From: Pseudomonas sp. URMO17WK12:I2
GTDB lineage: Bacteria > Pseudomonadota > Gammaproteobacteria > Pseudomonadales > Pseudomonadaceae
Assembly: GCF_003253735.1 (NCBI RefSeq)
Contig: NZ_QKYW01000001.1
Span: 310,001-374,000, forward strand
Length of the DNA stretch: 64,000 nucleotides
Direction of reading: 5' to 3'
This document shows positions 58,365 to 64,000 of this stretch, piece by piece. How positions within the stretch are numbered: position 1 is the first letter of the stretch; each line of letters opens with the position of its first letter. The notes under the pieces were generated by a model. That model made no database searches and was not told the origin of the DNA. It saw nothing but the letters and a program-made list of their open reading frames with translations. Made by a program: the position numbers and the translations under genes.

Positions 58365-58421
58365 AGCCCCCTCCGCAAAGGCGCAACTTTAACCCAACGC
58401 GCCAGGCGAATATGAGTAGCA

Positions 58422-58457
58422 ATAAAAAAGCCAGTCAGGTCACCCTGACTGGCTTTC
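58422..58457 (-). terminator. Intrinsic terminator of pnp
   Basis: A 10-bp stem (AGCCAGTCAG/CTGACTGGCT) with a GTCACC-type loop lies about 30 bp past the pnp stop, with TTTTTTATTG on the minus strand. Confidence 0.93.
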
Positions 58458-58481
58458 TTGTAGCTGCGGCGTTAGCCCGGA

Positions 58482-60587
58482 TCAGACACCCGAAGCTTTG
58501 GCAGCGGCAACGTCTTTGATGGACAGTTTGATACGGCCACGGTTGTCGACGTCCAGTACCAGCACTTCGACTTCCTCACCTTCCTTGAGAATGTCGGTGA
58601 CTTTCTCTACGCGCGCATCGCTGAGCATGGAGATGTGCACCAGACCGTCCTTGCCCGGCAGGATGTTGACGAATGCGCCGAAGTCGACGATACGCTCAAC
58701 CTTGCCGACGTAGATCTTGCCGATCTCGGCTTCTGCGGTGATACCCAGAACGCGCTGACGAGCAGCTTCTGCAGCATCCTTGGTTTCGCCGAAGATCTTG
58801 ATCGAACCGTCGTCTTCGATATCGATCGACGCCTTGGTCTCTTCGCAGATGGCACGGATGGTGGCGCCGCCTTTACCGATGACGTCGCGGATCTTGTCCT
58901 GGTCGATCTTCATGGCGATCATGGTCGGTGCGTTTTCCGACAGTTCGCTACGCGATTGAGCAATGACCTGATTCATCTGGCCGAGGATATTCAGGCGCGC
59001 TTCCAGGGCCTGGCCCAGGGCGATTTCCATGATTTCTTCGGTGATGCCCTGGATCTTGATGTCCATCTGCAGCGCGGTGACGCCATTGGCGGTACCGGCT
59101 ACCTTGAAGTCCATGTCGCCCAGGTGATCTTCGTCACCGAGGATATCGGTCAGCACGGCGAACTTCTCGCCTTCCTTGACCAGACCCATGGCGATACCGG
59201 CAACCGGCGCCTTCATCGGTACACCGGCGTCCATCAGGGCCAGGGAAGCGCCGCACACGGAAGCCATCGACGACGAACCGTTGGATTCGGTGATTTCCGA
59301 TACCACACGGATGGTGTACGGGAACACGTCGGCAGCCGGCAGCATGGCCTGCACCGAACGACGCGCCAGCCGGCCGTGACCGATCTCGCGACGGCCAGTG
59401 GCGCCCATGCGACCACACTCGCCCACCGAGTACGGCGGGAAGTTGTAGTGCAGCATGAAGGGGTCTTTCTTCTCGCCTTCGAGGGTGTCGAGCAGCTGTG
59501 CGTCACGGGCGGTACCGAGGGTGGCAACGACCAGCGCCTGGGTTTCGCCACGGGTGAACAGCGCCGAACCGTGAGTCTTGTCCAGAACACCGACTTCGAT
59601 GTTCAGGCCACGCACGGTACGGGTGTCACGGCCATCGATACGCGGCTTGCCGTTGACGATGTTCTCGCGCACGGTGCGGTATTCGATTTCGCCGAAGGCT
59701 TCTTTGACTTCGCCAGCAGAAGGCTGGCCTTCTTCCCCGGAGAACTTGGCAACCACCTGATCTTTCAGCTCGCCAAGGCGCGCGTAACGATCCTGCTTGA
59801 TGGTGATGGTGTAAGCCTGGGAAATCGCATCGCCGAACTCGCTACGGATAGCCGACAGCAGTGCGGTGTTTTCAGCTTTTGGCTTCCAGTCCCAGGTCGG
59901 CTTGGCAGCTTCGGCGGCCAGCTCGGTAACGGCCTGGATAACGGCCTGGAATTCATCATGGGCGAACAGTACGGCGCCCAGCATCTGGTCTTCGGTCAGC
60001 TCTTTGGCTTCCGATTCGACCATCAGCACGGCGTCCTTGGTACCGGCCACGACCATGTCCAGGCTGGACGCCTTGAGCTGCTCGTAAGTCGGGTTCAGCA
60101 GGTAGCCGGTTTCCGGGTGGAAGGCTACGCGGGCGGCGCCGATCGGGCCGTTGAACGGAATGCCGGAGATCGCCAGGGCAGCCGAGGTACCGATCATCGC
60201 AGCGATGTCCGGGTCGGTCTTCTTGCTGGTGGAAACCACGGTGCAGATGACCTGCACTTCGTTCTGGAAGCCTTCCGGGAACAGCGGACGGATCGGGCGA
60301 TCGATCAGACGCGAAGTCAGGGTTTCTTTCTCGCTCGGGCGCGCTTCACGCTTGAAGAAGCCGCCTGGGATCTTGCCCGCAGCGTAGGTTTTTTCCTGGT
60401 AGTGAACCGACAGCGGGAAGAAGCCCTTGCTCGGGTCGGCGGTCTTGGCACCGGTAACGGCAACCAGCACGCTGACATCATTGTCGACGGTGACCAGCAC
60501 GGCGCCGGAGGCTTGACGGGCGATACGGCCAGTCTCGAGGGTTACGGTCGACTGACCGAATTGAAATTTCTTGATTACCGGGTTCAC
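58482..60587 (-). CDS. pnp: Polynucleotide phosphorylase
   Basis: A phosphorolytic 3'-5' exoribonuclease of the degradosome. The protein is 701 residues from GTG 60587, with GAAGGAAA upstream; a 30-residue longer reading runs into the rpsO-pnp hairpin and is not conserved. Two RNase PH-like domains (about 1-225 and 305-540), a KH domain (about 555-610: [16 protein letters not shown]) and an S1 domain (about 620-690: [20 protein letters not shown]) are seen. It is downstream of rpsO across a stem-loop that probably serves as an RNase III/attenuator site. Confidence 0.98.
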   Translation of the reverse strand: MNPVIKKFQFGQSTVTLETGRIARQASGAVLVTVDNDVSVLVAVTGAKTADPSKGFFPLSVHYQEKTYAAGKIPGGFFKREARPSEKETLTSRLIDRPIRPLFPEGFQNEVQVICTVVSTSKKTDPDIAAMIGTSAALAISGIPFNGPIGAARVAFHPETGYLLNPTYEQLKASSLDMVVAGTKDAVLMVESEAKELTEDQMLGAVLFAHDEFQAVIQAVTELAAEAAKPTWDWKPKAENTALLSAIRSEFGDAISQAYTITIKQDRYARLGELKDQVVAKFSGEEGQPSAGEVKEAFGEIEYRTVRENIVNGKPRIDGRDTRTVRGLNIEVGVLDKTHGSALFTRGETQALVVATLGTARDAQLLDTLEGEKKDPFMLHYNFPPYSVGECGRMGATGRREIGHGRLARRSVQAMLPAADVFPYTIRVVSEITESNGSSSMASVCGASLALMDAGVPMKAPVAGIAMGLVKEGEKFAVLTDILGDEDHLGDMDFKVAGTANGVTALQMDIKIQGITEEIMEIALGQALEARLNILGQMNQVIAQSRSELSENAPTMIAMKIDQDKIRDVIGKGGATIRAICEETKASIDIEDDGSIKIFGETKDAAEAARQRVLGITAEAEIGKIYVGKVERIVDFGAFVNILPGKDGLVHISMLSDARVEKVTDILKEGEEVEVLVLDVDNRGRIKLSIKDVAAAKASGV

Positions 60588-60711
60588 GGTGTTTTCCTTC
60601 TCTCTGTTGCCTTTGGGGAAACGGTTTCTTGCGAATTCGTGGGCAGTGGCTTCGGGAGTCGGCCCGGCGCTGTCCAAGCGGGTGAAGCGTCAAAACGGGT
60701 GAAGCATAAAC

Positions 60712-60752
60712 GCAAAAGCTGGAAGCGGGGCGAGCCCACTTCCAGCTTTTGC
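60712..60752 (-). other. Large stem-loop between rpsO and pnp
   Basis: A perfect 14-bp inverted repeat (GCAAAAGCTGGAAG at 60712-60725 with CTTCCAGCTTTTGC at 60739-60752) sits just after the rpsO stop. In E. coli this gap carries a terminator and an RNase III site controlling pnp; a T-run is weak here, so RNA processing is the more likely role. Confidence 0.75.
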
Positions 60753-60775
60753 AGTCAACGGCGCATAAGCATTGC

Positions 60776-61045
60776 TTAGCGACGCAGACCCAGGCGACCG
60801 ATCAGGGCGCTGTAACGGCTGGTGTCTTTACCCTTCAGGTAGTCCAGCAGCTTGCGGCGCTGGTTAACCATACGGATCAGGCCACGACGCGAGTGGTGGT
60901 CTTTGCCGTTGGCCTTGAAGTGACCTTGCAGCTTGTTGATGTTGGCGGACAGCAGAGCAACCTGAACTTCCGGGCTACCGGTATCGCCTTCGGCTTGCTT
61001 GTAGTCGTTAACGATCTGAGCTTTTTCTTCAACGCTGAGTGCCAT
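60776..61045 (-). CDS. rpsO: 30S ribosomal protein S15
   Basis: S15 binds 16S rRNA early in 30S assembly and can repress its own mRNA. The protein is 89 residues, the standard size, with the conserved [16 protein letters not shown] and [28 protein letters not shown] is upstream. It lies in the order infB-rbfA-truB-rpsO-pnp. Confidence 0.99.
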   Translation of the reverse strand: MALSVEEKAQIVNDYKQAEGDTGSPEVQVALLSANINKLQGHFKANGKDHHSRRGLIRMVNQRRKLLDYLKGKDTSRYSALIGRLGLRR

Positions 61046-61066
61046 GTGGGCATCCTCTCATCTGGA

Positions 61067-61111
61067 GATTGTCGCGAGCGACAGTCTCAATAGGCCGGGA
61101 ATCGCTTCCCG
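61067..61111 (-). promoter_or_regulatory. Structured 5' leader of rpsO, two hairpins
   Basis: On the minus strand, CGGGAA-GCGA-UUCCCG forms a 6-bp hairpin with a GNRA tetraloop (61111-61096), followed by GACTGTCGC/GCGACAATC with one mismatch (61086-61067), then GAGAGGAT and the ATG. This fits a leader recognised by S15, but the exact fold cannot be proven by eye. Confidence 0.55.
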
Positions 61112-61156
61112 TGTTTTAAAAGGAGGTATGACCGTGCCTATTGACAGCCACCCTCG

Positions 61157-61176
61157 ATACGAGCCGCCTGAGCGGC
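61157..61176. other. Perfect hairpin downstream of truB
   Basis: CGAGCCGCCTGAGCGGCTCG near 61157-61176 forms an 8-9-bp hairpin. It follows the truB stop by about 10 bp on the minus strand. Without a T-tract it may be a partial terminator or a processing site between truB and rpsO. Confidence 0.55.
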
Positions 61177-61185
61177 TCGCCACGG

Positions 61186-62103
61186 TCATGCAGACCGAAT
61201 AAGGCGACGCGGCGCAATGCGCCCGTCTTCGCTCACTTCACCGATACCGATGAAGCGACCATTGTGATCCTGTACCCGCACCATGCCGAACTTCGGCGCA
61301 TCCGCGGCGCGGACGGGCTGCCCTTGCAGCCAGTAGAACGCGCTGTGCTCAGAAAAGCTCAGCAGTGGCCAGTGTTCCAGCCCGCTGTCCACTGGGTGCA
61401 GGAAGCGATCGACCGCTTCGTTGCCGCCATCGGCGTGCACCTGTTCCAGCTCTTCCAGGGTAACGGTCTGCAGCAGGCCGAACGGTCCGGCCTTGACCCG
61501 ACGCAGCTCGGCGACATGCGCCCCACAACCCAGAAGGTGACCAATATCCTCGACCAGCGTACGGATATAGGTGCCTTTGCTGCAATCTACCGCCAGGCTT
61601 GCCTTGTCGGCAGCGCAGCTCAGCAGTTCCAGGCGCGCAATAGTAACAGAACGCGCCTCGCGCTCCACTACTTCTCCTGCGCGCGCCAGCTTGTACAGCG
61701 GCTGACCGTCACGCTTGAGCGCCGAGTACATCGGCGGCACCTGGCTGATGTCGCCACGAAAGCGCGGCAGCAGCGCTTCGATGTCGCCAGCCGCAACGTT
61801 AACCTCACGCCGTTCGAGCACTTCCCCCTCGGCATCGGCCGTGGTGGTGGTAACGCCCAGCTGCATGACGGTCTCGTAGCCCTTGTCGGCATCGAGCAGG
61901 TACTGGGAGAACTTGGTCGCCTCACCGAAGCACAGCGGCAGCACGCCGGTGGCCAAGGGGTCGAGGCTGCCGGTGTGGCCGGCCTTCTCGGCGTTGAGCA
62001 ACCAACGCACCTTCTGCAACGCGGCATTGGAGCTGAAGCCCTTGGGCTTGTCGAGCAGGATGATGCCGTCGACCTTGCGACGAATACGCTTTACCTGGGC
62101 CAC
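61186..62103 (-). CDS. truB: tRNA pseudouridine(55) synthase TruB
   Basis: It makes pseudouridine 55 in the T-loop of tRNAs. The protein is 305 residues from GTG 62103, with AAGGAG just upstream. The catalytic Asp is in the motif [16 protein letters not shown], and [14 protein letters not shown] opens the domain. A C-terminal PUA domain (about 250-300) is present. It lies 4 bp after rbfA. Confidence 0.97.
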   Translation of the reverse strand: MAQVKRIRRKVDGIILLDKPKGFSSNAALQKVRWLLNAEKAGHTGSLDPLATGVLPLCFGEATKFSQYLLDADKGYETVMQLGVTTTTADAEGEVLERREVNVAAGDIEALLPRFRGDISQVPPMYSALKRDGQPLYKLARAGEVVEREARSVTIARLELLSCAADKASLAVDCSKGTYIRTLVEDIGHLLGCGAHVAELRRVKAGPFGLLQTVTLEELEQVHADGGNEAVDRFLHPVDSGLEHWPLLSFSEHSAFYWLQGQPVRAADAPKFGMVRVQDHNGRFIGIGEVSEDGRIAPRRLIRSA

Positions 62104-62107
62104 GTAC

Positions 62108-62515
62108 TTACTCCTTGGCCTCGGTATTGCTGTCGCCGTGCTTGCTGTCCTCGGTCACCGCACGCTCGATCAGCGCCGACAGCTGAGCACCGCGAATCAC
62201 GCTCTCGTCGTAATGAAAACGCAGGTTCGGCACGCTACGCAGCTTCATCGCCTTGCCCAGTTGCATGCGCAGGAAACCGCTGGCGTCGTTGAGCACCTTG
62301 AGGCTCTGCGCTACAGGGTCGACGCCCTCTTCCGGCTCGGCCCCCATGACGGTGACGTACACCTTGGCGTGGCTGGCGTCACGGCTGACATCCACCGCCG
62401 TAACGGTCACCAGCCCACCCAGGCGCGGGTCTTTGACTTCGGTGCGAATCAGCTGCGCCAACTCGCGTTGAATCTGGTCGCCGATGCGCTGGGCACGGCT
62501 ATAGTCTTTGGCCAT
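62108..62515 (-). CDS. rbfA: Ribosome-binding factor A
   Basis: It matures the 30S subunit by acting on helix 1 of 16S rRNA. The protein is 135 residues with the KH-like core (about 10-105: [20 protein letters not shown], then [13 protein letters not shown], then [10 protein letters not shown]). A charged tail, [13 protein letters not shown], follows. It lies between infB and truB as usual. Confidence 0.97.
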   Translation of the reverse strand: MAKDYSRAQRIGDQIQRELAQLIRTEVKDPRLGGLVTVTAVDVSRDASHAKVYVTVMGAEPEEGVDPVAQSLKVLNDASGFLRMQLGKAMKLRSVPNLRFHYDESVIRGAQLSALIERAVTEDSKHGDSNTEAKE

Positions 62516-62624
62516 CGTTGCTACCTTCCACTCGTCTCGATGCCTGCAAAAGCACCGGACTCAAAAGCGGCAAACGCCCGGCCGCGCAAAAGCGGGGCCG
62601 GGCGTTGCGTGTTGCGACTCGCGA

Positions 62625-64000
62625 TTACAGGCTGCGAGCCACCTGGACTTTCTCGAACACTTCGATCTTGTCGCCGACCTTGACGTCGTTGTAGCTCTTC
62701 ACCGCGATACCGCACTCCATGCCATTACGCACTTCGGCCATATCGTCCTTGAAGCGACGCAGGGACTCCAGCTCGCCTTCGAAGATCACCACGTCGTCGC
62801 GCAGTACGCGGATCGGACGGTTACGGTAAACCGTACCCTCGACCACCATACAACCGGCGACCGCGCCAAACTTCGGCGAACGGAACACGTCGCGGACTTC
62901 GGCGATACCCAGGATGTTCTCGCGAACATCGCTGCCGAGCATACCGGTGAGCGCCTTCTTGACGTCCTCGATGATGTCGTAGATGACGTTGTAGTAGCGC
63001 ATGTCCAGGCCTTCGGCCTCGACGATCTTGCGCGCACCAGCATCGGCACGAACGTTGAAGCCGAACAGCACGGCGTTGGACGCCAGCGCCAGGTTGGCAT
63101 CGGACTCGGTGATACCACCGACACCGCCGCCGACGACGCGCACTTGCACTTCGTCGTTACCCAGGCCGCTGAGCGAGCCCTGCAGCGCTTCCAGGGAACC
63201 ACGGACGTCGGATTTGAGGACGATGTTGAGCGTCTTCTTCTCTTCCTGGCCCATGTTCTCGAAGATGTTTTCCAGCTTGCCTGCGTGAGCACGCGCCAGT
63301 TTCACTTCGCGGAACTTGCCCTGACGGAACAGCGCGACTTCACGCGCTTTCTTCTCGTCGGCGACGACAGTCATGTCATCACCCGCTTCCGGCGTACCGT
63401 CGAGACCCAGGATCTCGACCGGGATCGCCGGACCGGCTTCCTTGATTGGCTTACCGTTCTCGTCGAGCATGGCGCGGATGCGGCCATAGTTCGAACCGAC
63501 CAGCACCATGTCGCCCTGACGCAGCGTACCGTCCTGAACCAGCACGGTAGCGACCGGACCACGGCCCTTGTCGAGACGCGACTCGACCACCACACCACGG
63601 CCCGGGGCCGACGGGGTTGCCTTGAGCTCAAGCACTTCGGCTTGCAGCAGAACGGCTTCGAGCAGCTCGTCGACACCGGTACCGACCTTGGCCGAAACAG
63701 GGACGAACGGCGTATCACCGCCCCACTCTTCCGAGGTCACGCCGTGTACCGACAGTTCGCTACGGATACGATCGAGGTCAGCACCCGGCTTGTCGATCTT
63801 GTTCACCGCAACCACCAGCGGCACGCCAGCAGCGACAGCGTGCTGAACGGCTTCGACGGTCTGCGGCATCACGCCGTCGTCCGCCGCAACCACCAGAATC
63901 ACGATGTCGGTGGCCTTGGCACCACGGGCACGCATCGCGGTAAACGCGGCGTGGCCCGGGGTGTCGAGGAAGGTCACCATGCCGCGCTCGGTTTCCACGT
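62625..64000 (-). CDS. infB: Translation initiation factor IF-2, C-terminal part (cut by window end)
   Basis: A GTPase that brings initiator tRNA to the 30S subunit. The window holds only the C-terminal ~458 residues: the end of the G domain ([10 protein letters not shown] is G3, NKID is G4) and domains II-IV. The frame is open to the last base, so the Met at 63998 is not the start; it is a GTG codon (Val) inside the gene. It ends at EKVQVARSL, 109 bp before rbfA. Confidence 0.97.
   Translation of the reverse strand, partial: VETERGMVTFLDTPGHAAFTAMRARGAKATDIVILVVAADDGVMPQTVEAVQHAVAAGVPLVVAVNKIDKPGADLDRIRSELSVHGVTSEEWGGDTPFVPVSAKVGTGVDELLEAVLLQAEVLELKATPSAPGRGVVVESRLDKGRGPVATVLVQDGTLRQGDMVLVGSNYGRIRAMLDENGKPIKEAGPAIPVEILGLDGTPEAGDDMTVVADEKKAREVALFRQGKFREVKLARAHAGKLENIFENMGQEEKKTLNIVLKSDVRGSLEALQGSLSGLGNDEVQVRVVGGGVGGITESDANLALASNAVLFGFNVRADAGARKIVEAEGLDMRYYNVIYDIIEDVKKALTGMLGSDVRENILGIAEVRDVFRSPKFGAVAGCMVVEGTVYRNRPIRVLRDDVVIFEGELESLRRFKDDMAEVRNGMECGIAVKSYNDVKVGDKIEVFEKVQVARSL

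Noticed and set aside
58635..60779. A 714-codon frame antisense to pnp
   Set aside because: Shadow of pnp with low-complexity Asp/His/Gly composition.

Overview
The window is about 64 kb of GC-rich chromosome from a Pseudomonas (Gammaproteobacteria). The evidence is gene content and order. From groEL at about 10.9 kb to the BON lipoprotein at 57.5 kb the order closely follows the P. aeruginosa PAO1 block PA4385-PA4426 as I remember it. The block includes Pseudomonas-typical details: an argJ-secA-M23 peptidase-DUF721-lpxC order, and rsmI-rnpB-mraZ upstream of the division and cell-wall cluster. Short Pseudomonas-type intergenic repeats are also present. Nothing points to a plasmid, prophage or CRISPR locus, and no tRNA or rRNA gene was seen.

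Layout. 0-10.3 kb (accessory/metabolic): the 3' end of hutH, the histidine-utilisation repressor hutC, a divergent LysR regulator/EamA exporter pair, a three-subunit molybdenum aldehyde oxidase operon (paoABC type), an intergenic region packed with repeats, rsmJ, an unknown protein, an extensin-like peptidase-fold protein and a PEP-mutase-family enzyme. 10.4-16.8 kb: groESL with a readable heat-shock promoter, fxsA, a FabG-like reductase, a 784-bp inverted-repeat structure and a DUF481 protein. 16.8-30 kb: an alkyltransferase-like DNA repair protein, ampG, a MscS channel, yajQ, a degenerate-GGDEF response regulator with a panE-like reductase and a sensor kinase, a PduO-type adenosyltransferase, a pseudouridine synthase, an AEC transporter, a Nudix/ThiE fusion, a GST and argJ. 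30-34.5 kb: secA, an M23 peptidase and a DciA-type protein.

34.6-52.5 kb is the complete dcw cluster, read on the minus strand from mraZ: mraZ-rsmH-ftsL-ftsI-murE-murF-mraY-murD-ftsW-murG-murC-ddlB-ftsQ-ftsA-ftsZ, then lpxC. Almost every junction overlaps or is only a few bases long, which implies transcriptional and translational coupling. A strong sigma-70 promoter with three 10-bp-spaced MraZ boxes sits in front of mraZ. Upstream are rnpB and rsmI, and divergently lpoA-yraN-diaA-BON lipoprotein. 57.6-64 kb carries a nitrilase-family gene and then infB (3' part)-rbfA-truB-rpsO-pnp, a translation/RNA-decay cluster that in PAO1 lies elsewhere. The boundary near 57.6 kb is therefore a rearrangement breakpoint relative to that genome.

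Functionally the window is dominated by envelope growth (dcw, lpxC, lpoA, ampG, M23 peptidase, diaA/gmhA-like, BON lipoprotein), protein export and folding (secA, groESL), and translation. I found no convincing new multi-gene system. The least explained features are non-coding. One is a family of small terminal-inverted-repeat elements that sit exactly on the stop codons of secA and rsmJ. The other is a larger multi-hairpin repeat present three times, two copies of which form a head-to-head 784-bp palindrome with perfect 18-bp ends.
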